Source: Citrus sinensis (taxonomy: Eukaryota > Streptophyta > Magnoliopsida > Sapindales > Rutaceae). Taken from it: a stretch of DNA of 64,000 nt. Made by a program: the position numbers and the translations under genes. Each line of letters opens with the position of its first letter. Positions within the stretch are counted from its first letter, which is position 1. The stretch is from the NCBI RefSeq assembly GCF_022201045.2, contig NC_068558.1, forward strand, positions 44,853,001 to 44,917,000. Direction: 5' to 3'. Positions 24,862 through 35,497 of the stretch are shown in pieces. The notes beneath the pieces are model-generated. The model worked only from the letters and a program-made list of their open reading frames with translations, was not told where the DNA came from and did no database searches.

Positions 24862-27253
24862 GTTACTATTAGCTATTGTCCTTTTTATTTTTTTTATTTT
24901 TTCTGTGTGCATATACAATTTACAATAAAATATTTTTAATTAGATCAATTTTTACTTGAACCAATCGAAATTATAAATTCTTAGGTAGCATTTTCTTCTA
25001 AGATTGGAATGAAAATTCTAAGGGTGGGAATCCTGAATGGGAGTGTGGAATGAGAGTGAGAGTAAGTTGTTTACTTATATGGGAATGAGAGTATGCTATT
25101 AGAATCTCATTTATGTGTTGGTTTTGTCTTAAAATGTGAGTGAATTATTTTAAATTACACTTTTACCTTTATTTAATAAATTATAGTTTTTAATTATATA
25201 GTGAATAAAAAATTATTTGTAGAAAAAATATTTATTTTATTATTAATTTTAATTATATAAATTAAAATTCATTAATATTATCATTAATTATGTAATCACA
25301 ATTTTTATTAATTTTAATTTTTTATGTAATCACAATTTTTATTAATTTTAATTTTAATTATGTAAATTAAAAGCTATTGATAAGAGCACCAAAAATAAAA
25401 TTATTATTATTATTATTATTATAGTACAAAATTAATATTTTCTTAGAATAAACTATTTATTATCATTAATTATTAATATTAAATAAATATAATACTATTA
25501 AAATTAAATAAATAAAATAATATTATATTTAATTAATTTTAATATTATCATTTTTAATTAATGTAATATTTTTAAATAATATAATGATATTATTATTTTA
25601 AATAAATACAACATTGTTTTATTTAAATAATATAATTATATTATATTTAATAAGAGAATGGTAAAAAAAAAAAAAGAGTGGGACTTCGCACTTCCATCTC
25701 TGCCATAATAATGAAAATCCTACTCCTCACCCTAAAAATGAATGAGACGCACAGAGTGAGACTTCCACTATCCTACTTAAATATGTAAGTAAATTAGAGT
25801 GAGAAGAACCCACTCTCTAAATTATAATCCAATTGAAAGGGAATGGTCTAATAATTGGATATTGTCCCGTTGTCCCATAATTAGAGCCTTAGAGGGTAAA
25901 TAATCTAGAAACTAGAAAGTACAAAGAAATTAAAAATAAAGGTGGTTAAAGATAAATGGTTATTATTTGTACTGCATTCACAACAGTGAAACACAAAAAG
26001 GTGGAATCACGTGAATCTCAATGATTAATATTAAGAATAATAAATAGATTGATGATGAAATATTTTATGGTAATCTAAAAGGGATAGCCGGATAGGTGGC
26101 TAAGTTTCGAAGTAAAACCAAAATGAAGTACAAAACCAAAGCTTTTCGATTTGATTTCTAAAACTGACAAATGGGTTGTCGAAGGAGTGTTTGGTACCAA
26201 AGAAGCAACGGCCGAAAGGTCAACATTTTCAGCCAATAAGTTGGCTCTACTACGTCTACTTGCGTCATTTTGGTCCAGGCCCCAACTTGAACTTATCATT
26301 CCCGTAAAGCAAAGAGAGAACGTAAATTAGTGCTATGCATGATGGCTGATGTAACAACCCACCACCGACGCATCAATGCAAATTTGTTGGATGCCAATTT
26401 ACGACGTGGTAACAACTAATTAAATCAATGCAAGCAGGGGATTTAACACTTGTTTCCTTGGCAAACTGCTGCTTGGTAGAGAACGTAGTAATCATTTTTT
26501 TTTAAACTTTATTATTCTTTTAAGTTGAGAGTTTGAGACATCTCGTGTTTATTGTAAAAAATAATTTTCTTCCAAATTATTTAAAGATAAGCTCAATCTA
26601 AATTGTAATATCACATATATGTGTGATTTGTAATGTAATTATTAGAGAAGGAAAATCACCTTTTTTTTCATTTTTTTATATATGAATTTGGATTCTTGCG
26701 AACTCTCTTAAACTAGTAATGATTCGAAAAAAATAGATAAATCTCAGTAACGTGATTCCCCTAGGCCCCAAGACAGCGATCCACCGAGAATATTTGCATG
26801 CTTTTTGCCTTTAATCAACAACATTGATATCCTTGTCTCCATATATCATCGACGAATCTGTCCATTACACACTGTCACTGTGTACAATTTTCCTTCGTTA
26901 ATTTCTGTTAGGCACTGATAAAAACATATGGTATCTCAGATTTTTAAGGCCTATTGTGTCAGTTCAATCATATAGACACTACGTATCTCTTCCACAAATC
27001 ATGCAAAGTGGAGGGGACCAGACGACCAGTCCCTCCATTTCAGTGCCTGACCTGTGGTACTAAAGCTGTCATATTCTCTCATTTCAAATGGATGCATGAG
27101 GGTACACATGCAAATTTTTTACGCTATGTTAATTTTCTGTAATATGAAGCTTGATTTGAACGAAAAGTTCCCTGCCACTGAAGAAAAAAAGGGCAAGGAA
27201 TTTAATACCTTTCTTTATCTAAGATACGAGTAAAGAATGACATGCATAGCTAG
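24862..27253. other. AT-rich spacer with MITE-like debris
   Basis: 24985-25100 and 25690-25830 contain GGAATGAGAGTG-type motifs resembling the ends of the 20.8-kb MITE family, but no matching termini were found. The frame on the minus strand at 26075-26299 has no recognisable domain. Confidence 0.4.
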
Positions 27254-27774
27254 GAGAAATTTTAGAATATATCTAATGTATTACAACCAATTGATGCATG
27301 CATGATATATGTAGTTGAATTTAATATAACCACCACTTACATGATGATTTTTTAAAATAAATGCACATATGTGATAGCATCATTTGCTAGCTGACATAAG
27401 AGGTACCAATTGATGCATGCATGATATATGTAGTTGATTTTTTTTTTTTTTTTTGTCTAAACCACGAGGTGGTCCTAAGTGAGTTCCAACTGTGGGAGGC
27501 ACCTTTAAGCCCGTACCACAACCTAGACAAATCTCCGCTTGCACCGGGTCGGCCCGTAAGGGATAAAGTGTTGGCCAAAGTGGTGACTTCATACGAGAGC
27601 GGGGCTTGAACCCCTGATCTCTCTTAAGGAGTGAGAGTGCCGAACCACTGTAGTTGAATTTAATATAACTACTATTTGCATGATGATTTTTCTAAATAAA
27701 TGCACATATGTCATAACGTCATTTACTTATTGTATGACTGAAATGATATCTCAGATGTATTCTAAAATTTCTTC
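27254..27774. mobile_element. small TIR MITE with internal duplication and nested SINE
   Basis: The ends GAGAAATTTTAGAATATATCT and the complement of GAAGAAATTTTAGAATACATCT are inverted repeats. Inside, a unit beginning ACCAATTGATGCATGCATG occurs at 27286 and again at 27405 (offset 119). The second copy is interrupted by a SINE. A simple relative of about 182 bp lies at 32279-32460. Limits are approximate and no target duplication was assigned. Confidence 0.7.
27438..27648 (-). mobile_element. tRNA-derived SINE, copy 1
   Basis: Read on the minus strand: a tRNA-like head with a B-box-like GGGTTCAAGCC, a body with GCCGACCCGGTGCAAG, GGCTTAAAGGTGCCTCCC and CGTGGTTTAGAC, then an A tail (plus-strand T run 27438-27454). 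It is flanked by a perfect 9-bp duplication TGTAGTTGA (27429-27437 and 27649-27657). It has inserted into the MITE at 27254-27774. A close copy lies at 49401-49618 on the plus strand. The reading frames across it are spurious. Confidence 0.9.
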
Positions 27775-28414
27775 ACACACAGAGCGCACACTCTAGAAAA
27801 AGTTGAGAATTTTCAATTGCTTACGTGGAGGAATCCCCTGGAATTTTAAGTGTTGAGGACCTCAAAATTCTCTCCTTGCTGTAACTTTATTTTTCTGGGC
27901 CAAGTTCGCCAGCACAGTAATTTTTTTTGGGGGGTTGATTTCGAGATATTGATCACATTTAATTTTATCATAATGCTCTGATTGAAACATTCAGTCACTT
28001 TTTCGGATGTATATCTGGAATTGTAGAACGTTCAGTCACTTTTGCGGATGTATATCTGGAATTGTAGAATCATAAAAGGAGATGGCGAAATTGATAATCA
28101 TTTCTATTACTACTTTACAGTTCATGAATTGGAGCAGAAAAGAGCAGGGTCGCGGTTAAAGCTTCAAGTAACAGATTCTCCAAATTATTTAAAATCGTTC
28201 GGAAAGTGAGATCACATAAATAAAAGTATATAAAGCTACTTTCATTAATAAAAGGAAGCACATTACAAACACATGTTATAGCTAATTCAAAGCTATGAAG
28301 TACTCGAAACACAACCAGCTATATAGACTGCTACACATCACTGAGCACACTACAACTACTAATTGGTGCCGAATTTATTCGCCAATGAGATTGTGACATT
28401 CAGAGTAGTTTAGA
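27775..28414. other. 3' flank of first glutaredoxin
   Basis: Holds the 3' UTR of the leftward glutaredoxin. Near 27980-28070 a phrase (CATTCAGTCACTTTTTCGGATGTATATCTGGAATTGTAGAA type) is repeated in tandem with an offset of about 45 bases. No other gene. Confidence 0.5.
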
Positions 28415-28720
28415 TTAAGAGAAAGGCTGGTAAGGCTTCAGCAGCGGAATCAGATTGCCACTTAGATGGAGAGACATGACTTCATTGGTGGATCCCACAA
28501 GCTGTCCAGAAATGAACACTGCTGGAACGGGCGCGTTACAACCCATCCTCATCAGAGCTTTCTCCATTTCCTTGCCTTCAGGATCTTGGTCAATCTCATA
28601 AACCATAGGGTGGACACCAAGTTCCTGAAATAGAATGTTGACTGCATAGCAGAGGCAACACGAGCTCTTGCTGAATATTACTACTCCTTTCTCTGAGGCC
28701 AACCTTGTCACCTTGTCCAT
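28415..28720 (-). CDS. CC-type glutaredoxin (ROXY family), CCLC active site
   Basis: Small thioredoxin-fold oxidoreductase of the land-plant CC class; family members act with TGA bZIP factors in the nucleus and cytosol. Intronless, 101 residues, starting at the ATG at 28720 (MDKVTRLASEKGVVIFSKSS). Active site Cys-Cys-Leu-Cys at 21-24. The cis-Pro region VPAVF and the glutathione-site region LVGSTNEVMSLHLSG are intact. The C-terminus ends KPYQPFS, so the ALWL-type motif that CC-type proteins use to contact TOPLESS and modulate TGA factors is absent. This resembles the subgroup ending in a PYQ-like tail. A frame opens upstream by a GTG, but the ATG matches the family start. A TATAAATA box lies about 240 bases upstream. 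Confidence 0.95.
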   Translation of the reverse strand: MDKVTRLASEKGVVIFSKSSCCLCYAVNILFQELGVHPMVYEIDQDPEGKEMEKALMRMGCNAPVPAVFISGQLVGSTNEVMSLHLSGNLIPLLKPYQPFS

Positions 28721-28958
28721 GACGATAAGAGTGGCTTCTCCCTTACTTAAAGATTGAAGTATCACGGGACGGGAAATGTTAAACACAGAGAAGTCCTCGG
28801 GTTACGTAGAGTTCACTTAAAACCTATATACCATCAAACCGAACTCTAGTTGAATTCGGGGTGGTGATGGTGAGGAAGGATTTGAGAGAAGGAAAAGTGA
28901 GCAAGGGAGAAAAGGATTTAAAGCTTAAGGTTGTTTGAATACAGCACTAACGCTGCCC

Positions 28959-28966
28959 TATTTATA
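28959..28966 (-). promoter_or_regulatory. TATA box of the first glutaredoxin
   Basis: TATAAATA on the minus strand, 239 bases before the ATG at 28720. The same octamer precedes all four glutaredoxin genes in this window. Confidence 0.7.
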
Positions 28967-30487
28967 GGGACAACAAGTTGGACTCCTTTGTTTGAAGAAG
29001 AACATTCAAAACAGGACGTGCTTTCTTTAGATGCCAAATTAATAAAGTAGCTTTACCGGGACAGAGACTACTGTATTCGTATGGACTGAACAACTTGCAT
29101 TCTCATTTTCTGTTCACACGCTTCTCGGTTAATTAGGTTGAGTGACTCTAAACCTGGAGCCTTCTGATATGTGGAATAATATGTAATCTTTTCAATTTTA
29201 ACGGACGGTAGAATGATCAAGTGGTGGAATTGGTACAACCAGTTTATAGGTACCGACGTATACAGGTTCTTGACCATATGTTCAACCTTCTGCAGATTTT
29301 ATGGAACAAAAGTATGCTTTCTATCATGATGCAACAAAAGTAGAAAATTCCATCAGGCATGTCAATTTATACCAGATTCTCGCAATCACCTTCTTTGAAT
29401 CCTTATGAAGAAAGATGTGAAATGAGATGGCTTTCGGTGATTAGTGTGTGCTGCGCCCACCAACTTGCAATGATTCCTCCTCCCAAATGAGCACATCAAG
29501 CTCTAGTCACGTACTCACAGTAAGTATATAACAACAATGCAACACTTCCTTGAACAAGACTGGATGTAAGCTTTATACGTACATACTATAGAAATTGTTA
29601 TTGTATTATTCTCATGGATTGATGAATCCTTCTATATTTAACATGCACATCAAAGTATATATCTGCATAGGGAAAACTGTGGAAGCATATAAGTAAGAAT
29701 ATATTATGTATGCATGTTGTTCTTTAAGGAAATTCTGTGTATTCTTAGTTATCTGCTGAGGTGAAAGTTGTTGGCTTTTCGCAAGTGGCAGAATTCCAAG
29801 GGGACATGAAGATTTTAGCGCCTTCTTTTTGTCCCTCACTTAAGCAAGAGACAATGCACATGGCTCAGTAATTACTTGGCAGCTAGCATGCTAAGTAATG
29901 ATTGGCATCTCTTTCACCACAAACCAGAAATAACACAACTCATCCCATTGCTACTATTGTGATTAAAGGCTAGTACATAAGATAATCCACAAGCATTTAC
30001 TTTATCAGTTGGGTGGTGGCAAACGCCAGTGGGCCACCTTTTTAATACGATGTCAATTTATGATACAGGGGATTGAATCAATAAGTAGATAAGTTTTTCA
30101 TTGGGACATTTCTGATTAGCTTGCAGAGTATCAATCTCATTAATGTTCTTTTGATTTAAGAGTGCAGGTTTATGAGTGCCTTACCCTTCTTTCTATCACG
30201 AAAGAATCATACACAGTTAAAGGCTTTCGATAAATTCGTTGTCCTGTTTTGTGATGCATTTTCATTATGCATGGGAATGAAAGTAAGATATTATCTTAAT
30301 TTGCAAGTGCTTGCAAAAACTCTTTATGCTATTTTCATTGAGTATAATATTTGCTCATACAATGTAGTCTAGAAACTCAAGAGAAGGCAAAGCTCATAAG
30401 ACATCATTTGCTTTCAACTTGGCATTAGAGCTATTTTCATGTTCCTAAAATTTGGATTCTTGGAGTATGAGGATTGTTCTGAAGATG
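28967..30487. other. spacer between the two leftward glutaredoxins
   Basis: Contains the promoter of the first and the 3' UTR of the second glutaredoxin. No further gene or repeat could be supported. Confidence 0.5.
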
Positions 30488-30796
30488 CTAGAACCAGATG
30501 GCCCTTGCATCTATGAGCATTTGCTTCAGGGATCCATCGACATGGAGGGATATGACATCTTTCGCTGAACCTACGTATCTTCCTCCTATGAACACAGCCG
30601 GGACTGAGGGATTACAGCCTAACGCTCGCAAAGCCCACTCAATCTCCCTTCCATTGGCATCTTGATCAAGCTCATGAATTGCAGGGCTTGCACCAAGCTC
30701 ATAAAAAAGTGTCTTGATGCTGTGGCACATGCAGCAGGAGCTCTTGGTGAAAATCACGGCTGCCTTCTTTGATGCTAAATCTCTCACTCTGTCCAT
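30488..30796 (-). CDS. CC-type glutaredoxin, CCMC active site
   Basis: Intronless, 102 residues from the ATG at 30796 (MDRVRDLASKKAAVIFTKSS). Active site Cys-Cys-Met-Cys at 21-24. VPAVFIGG and the YVGSAKDVISLHVDG segment match the glutathione-binding part of the fold. The C-terminus is ARAIWF, a relaxed form of the ALWL motif. Acts as a redox regulator with TGA factors by family analogy. The leader contains a long GAA/TTC repeat, and a TATAAATA lies about 270 bases upstream. A possible acceptor (TTTGCAG) just above the ATG could mean a 5' UTR intron; this is uncertain. Its neighbour at 28.4 kb, on the same strand, is a diverged paralogue. Confidence 0.95.
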   Translation of the reverse strand: MDRVRDLASKKAAVIFTKSSCCMCHSIKTLFYELGASPAIHELDQDANGREIEWALRALGCNPSVPAVFIGGRYVGSAKDVISLHVDGSLKQMLIDARAIWF

Positions 30797-30909
30797 ATCC
30801 ACAAGCTTCGCTCGATTCTGCAAAGTACTTGATCAAAAGCAAATGAAAGAGCAAAGATATCACTAGCAATGCAGCTAAGTGATAATAGAAACGAAAAACA
30901 GCAACCACA

Positions 30910-30970
30910 AAAGAAGAAGAAGAAGAAGAAGAAGAGAAGAAGAAGAAGAAGAAGAAGAAGAAGAAGAGAA
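30910..30970. repeat. GAA/TTC trinucleotide repeat in glutaredoxin leader
   Basis: About 20 GAA units on the plus strand with two short interruptions. On the transcribed sense strand it is a TTC/CTT pyrimidine-rich tract between the TATA box and the ATG of the CCMC glutaredoxin. Confidence 0.9.
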
Positions 30971-31064
30971 GTAGCTAGTAGCTGGAGGCAAGTGAGCAAA
31001 GTGAGTGCAGGAAACTTTGTGCTTGAGGCTTAGGTATGGTGGACTTTGAGATTTCAACAACCCT

Positions 31065-31072
31065 TATTTATA
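31065..31072 (-). promoter_or_regulatory. TATA box of the CCMC glutaredoxin
   Basis: TATAAATA on the minus strand, 269 bases before the ATG at 30796. Confidence 0.7.
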
Positions 31073-33399
31073 ACAAACGGTGGGGTGGTGGGATTACATT
31101 GTTTAATCCATTACAAAATGCAGAGGATAAAAAGAAGAAGTTCCTTGAGATATTTGTTGGATAAGAAAAATGCCACCTTAAGATTTGCTTGATCGTGACC
31201 CTTTTGTTCTATAAACAACTTGCCTTTTCATCAACCATATCGATAATCTAAATCCCTCGGGAATGTCCGTACAGCTAGAATGAACAGTCTTGGAACCGAA
31301 GTTATATAATTAAAAATTGTAAGCAGAAGCACACTTTCGGCTCTCATTGGTAGCGTCGCAAACTAAAATAATCATACGAATATAAAACACTATCTTTGTA
31401 GTTACTTTTGTTGATATCAAACTCAAAGCATGACCATCCAAAATGAAGAATCCTTCTAGAATACTAAATTTTGGAATGTCAAAAGACCTGCAAAAGGGTT
31501 CTGTTAAACTTAGATGCAATTGCTTCAACAGCATGACATTTTTTATTTATTTATTTATATCATATTGAGATAATGTCTAACGTGATCATGCGTTGACAAC
31601 AAAATTATAATTGCATAATGAATGATGATGCGGTTCAAAAAAGATGGGCAGCTTTGAAATTTTATTCTTTTCTATTTGGATTGGTAGTGTCAGTTTGCTG
31701 ATATGGAGCGAAAGATAAATAGTGTTTATCCAATTCTAAACTTTTTTTTTTTTTTTTTTTTTTGGTGGGCATTGGTCCTCTCATCAAACACATGGTGCAA
31801 ATTAAAAAGTTCTGGTAACGGCACAAATCACCGTTCACCTCTCCAAATTGCCAGTTGTCGAATTCTTTTCTTGCATTGTTTCTGTTAAAGATGCAAGAAA
31901 AGTGAAAAAATCTCTCTGCTTATTCGAAAAGAAATTTAGAGTTGATTGGTGCATTGCCCCTGCAAAAATGTGAAAGGTCAAGACTTGAACAGAAAAAAGA
32001 AGAGACGAAAAACAAAAAGACCTACTTGGTTGGTGCTTATATATCATCAAGGAATCTTAGGCCTAGCTAGATACACGACTCATCTTCTTCTTCTTCTTCA
32101 GCTTGATCGTCAATATGCAAGAATCTTGTTTCAAGGTATATAGAATAATCGGCGTGTTAATATCTACAATCTTATTCTAAATTCATATATATCCTCAGTG
32201 GTTGGAGAAGATTAGGAGAATAAGAACAAAAGCAGATGAAGCTTTCAAGATGATTATACGAAGGAATGTCAAGTTCTGTAGATATTTTAGAATACATCAA
32301 ATATAATACAATCAATTAATACATGTATAACACATGTGGTTAAATTTTATATAATTATCACTTGTATGTTGATTTTTCAAAATACATGCACACAAGTAAT
32401 AATATCATTTATTTGTTGTACCGTTGACACGGTATCTTAGAGGTATTTTAAAATTTTTCCAACTTTAGAAACAGGGAAACATGAAATAGAATTTCATCTT
32501 GAAAAATAGGGATAAAAGATGCACAAATCTTTAAGATTTGCAGAATAACCAATTAGACCTTATTACTTGTAAAAGTTAATATCTAAACTCCTTTCTGATA
32601 ATGAATTCGATCTATTTAAAAGAATTTTGAATGTCTATTTCTGGAACACTATGGTCGGATATCTATTTCTAAAACTTAGATTATGAATTCAAATTTAACT
32701 TAGTTTTGTCAATACAATTAACCCTTTGGCCAGTTGATAAAATACCTTTGGAGTCCCTTAATGTAAACTCATTTCTCACCACCAAAAAAGAAAAAAATAA
32801 AAAAAATCTTATTGCTTTTAAATAACATAATTCATTGAATTTGATTAGTATACTGTGAGATTAGTTCCTGTGGTATATTTTACATTCCTTGACGAGCAGA
32901 GAAAACTAGAGAAATTCTTATGGTGAAGTCTACAAAAACTCAACTCTCAACAGGGACAAAAAATGATTTTACTTTTTTTTTTTTTTTGAGAAGTACTTTA
33001 TTTTATTTTTTAATTGTCTTGAATGGGAAAAAGGGATGAATCTGGATCTGGTTATAAATCTTTAATGGGCTGACATGGGCCAAATATGAATTATGAGTAG
33101 GGTAGAGATCTTAACGCCCCTCCAAAATTCTTTTAACACCCCCTTCTGATTTTTATTTACTCATAAACGCCGGTTTAATTTATGAAATAGAAGTCAAAAT
33201 ACAAACCTATAAATTAGAGCTAACCATCTTCCCAAAAAAATTTACTTTGAAAAAATATTTCGTTTTTATTTATAAAATACATAAAAATCTTAAAATTTTA
33301 GGTTATTTTCTTCTTATTATAGAATTATTATCCTTATAACTCTAAACTCTTATAGGTTTTTCAAAAAAAATATTTTTTTAAAAAAATTCAAAATTGGAA
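31073..33399. other. spacer
   Basis: No gene supported. Contains homopolymer T runs near 31742 and 32970 and the small MITE at 32279-32460. The upstream half holds the promoter of the CCMC glutaredoxin. Confidence 0.5.
32279..32460. mobile_element. small TIR MITE, simple relative of the 27.3-kb element
   Basis: Starts near GATATTTTAGAATACATC and ends near GAGGTATTTTAAAATTTTTCC (inverted). The interior parallels the 27.3-kb element (ACAATCAATTAATACATG, GTATGTTGATTTTTC, ATAATATCATTTATTTGTTG). It lacks the internal duplication and the SINE. Limits approximate. Confidence 0.6.
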
Positions 33400-33408
33400 T
33401 ATAAACTA

Positions 33409-34219
33409 GGATCCAGCTACGGTATCACGTGATACCGTACCACTACTTTTGTCTTTTGTGCCAGTTTTGTTGTAAATTTTCATAGAACCCCTTTTGCTCA
33501 TTTTTATTTAAACTTTCCTTCACAAATATTAAGTTAATTTCTACTGCATCCATATGAATATTTTAGTTAGCATCTTATACTATTTACTATTTACAAATTT
33601 TTATTCTATATTGCACTTGTATCACAATACCTCTCTCTTTATCACAATACCCGCGAACTTGACTCGAATTTCGGCCACTCCACCAACCAAGGTTGGTACT
33701 GATCGGAAGCCCGTACGACGCCGGTCATCTCCATGCCATCCTTGTCCCAAAAGGAATCGAGTCGACCTGAACCACGAACCCGATCCAAATTTCCTTTCTG
33801 TTTTCGGCCACTCCATCGGGCAAGGTTGGTACTGATCAGAAGCTCGTGCAACGCCGGTCATCTCCATACCACCCTTGTCGCCGGAAAGCGTTTGGAAAGC
33901 TGTCGATCGAAGCTGTGAAGAGCCGCAAAATTGCCGTTTCAATTCGCCGTGATTTCGCCAGTTTCTGGTGACGCCACCACTTGGGTTTTGTTCCCCACAA
34001 TTTCCTCTGTCTTTTCCAACCAACAACAACCACTGGGGGAGCCGATTTGCCGTTGATCGGCACTTTAAGGATTCACGGCTTTGGGAGAAATTAACTTAAT
34101 ATTTGTGAATGAAAGTTTAAATAAAAATGAGTAAAAGGGGTTCTATAAAAATTTACAACAAAGCTGCAACAAAAGATAAAAGCAGTGGTAGGGTACCCTG
34201 TGGTACCATAACTGAATCC
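33409..34219. mobile_element. Mutator-like element with GC-rich core (Pack-MULE candidate)
   Basis: GGATCCAGCTACGG at the left and the complement of GGATTCAGTTATGG at the right continue as inverted repeats of about 135 bp (phrases TTGTAAATTTTCATAGAACC and ACAAATATTAAGTTAATTTC). A perfect 9-bp duplication TATAAACTA flanks it (33400-33408, 34220-34228). The core (33650-34080) is far richer in G+C than its surroundings. It holds two copies of a segment of about 77 bases beginning TTCGGCCACTCCA, offset by about 142 bases. The frames on both strands look non-protein. The core may be captured host DNA; its source is unknown to me. Confidence 0.85.
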
Positions 34220-34228
34220 TATAAACTA

Positions 34229-35497
34229 TGTTAATATTATTTAAAAGAAAATTTACTTGAAGTGTTGAATTGAATTACTAATCCAAATAAAAAAAAATCA
34301 ATTAATATAACTTTGGATATTTAGGTAATTTGCATGGAAAAGGGGTTTTATGAGGAATTTTGAAGGGTGTAAGAAGATCAGCTCTTATTGTTGGTTGAGA
34401 AGCCGAAGGATAATAAGGTCAAACTAAATTAAATTTTTAGCCCGTGAACACGTAGCATCGTTTTCTTCCATTAATTTTTATTTATAAAAGTTTTAATCCA
34501 GTGTTTTTTAAAGAGGAAGGAAAATAAATAGAAAAATATTTATTGAAATAAAAATAATAAATTAGTATCAGCAAATTAAGCAGTAACAAAGCTAAATTGG
34601 GGTGAAAAACAACGATAGCCCTAAAAGCATACTCTCTGTTGCTGCTTTCTCCTCAGGTCAGATCTTTTCTCTCTTTACAGTTTCCATCACTTCGTGAGTA
34701 ACGTATAATTAGTAATCACAAGTAACTAGTTCTAGTAATCGACATTTTAATCTCAAATCTTTTTAGTTTCTGTGCATTGATGTACGAAATATCCGAAAGA
34801 GGGAATTTTCATATGCTAGGTGAATACCCCTTTGGGAAACTGATAGGCTTATGTATCTGTAGCTTGCTATTTGCTTAGATATGTATAATGGAGCCCAATT
34901 GAACTTTATGTAATTTGCTTAGATGGGTTGGGATTTCTTTTACTCTCTCATAAGCTAATTAACTCTTAGCCGCTTCTTTCCTTGATGGTTGATTGTTAAA
35001 ACTTTGAGACTCGTGAAGATTACATAATTGTGGTATATTAATTTTAGATATAAAATAATCCTTGGTTGAGTCTGCTTGTAATATCATTGTGTTTTCAAGG
35101 TTAAATTCTATAAGATTGTGTTGTAATTTGTTTATAGCTTGTGAAATTGATTCTGACTTGTGTTATATCTGGAATTAATTCTTGTGTCTGAAGGTTTGTA
35201 ATTGGACATGCTTTAAATAATGGTCTTCATCTCTGTGTACTGAATGAAACTCATCATTTTGTCTCATTATGTTAGCGTATAAAAGAAAATTAATCAGTGT
35301 GGCCACTGCAAATATGGTATTTCACATTTCATTTTTGATGGATATATAAAATCTGTTCCAAACTACCTGCATTTTTTACCATTTGAATTTGATGTCGCAC
35401 TTCTTTTAGTAAGCATGATATGGCTTAGTGTGTTGTAAATTATTTTTGGAGAATGATGTTCTCTGTAAGATTGTCTACCTTGATCTTAGGGACTCAA
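34229..35497 (+). other. OTU gene upstream region and 5' UTR intron
   Basis: A donor-like CTCAG|GTCAGA near 34656 and an acceptor CTTAG at 35486-35490 suggest a 5' UTR intron of about 830 bases ending just before the OTU start codon. The transcription start would lie near 34600. Inference from splice motifs only. Confidence 0.45.

Noticed and set aside
24724-24939. His/Asn-rich reading frame
   Set aside because: Produced by CAT/AAT/AAC microsatellites.
24984-25870. Possible degenerate copy of the GAATGAGAATG MITE family
   Set aside because: Similar subterminal motifs, but I could not find matching inverted termini or a TTA duplication.
26075-26299. 74-residue minus-strand frame
   Set aside because: Protein-like composition but no homologue I recognise and no promoter or splice support.
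33622-34029. 135-residue reading frame on the minus strand in the Mutator element
   Set aside because: It runs over the GC-rich, internally repeated core and into the left inverted repeat. The repeated segments are in different frames and no domain is recognisable.
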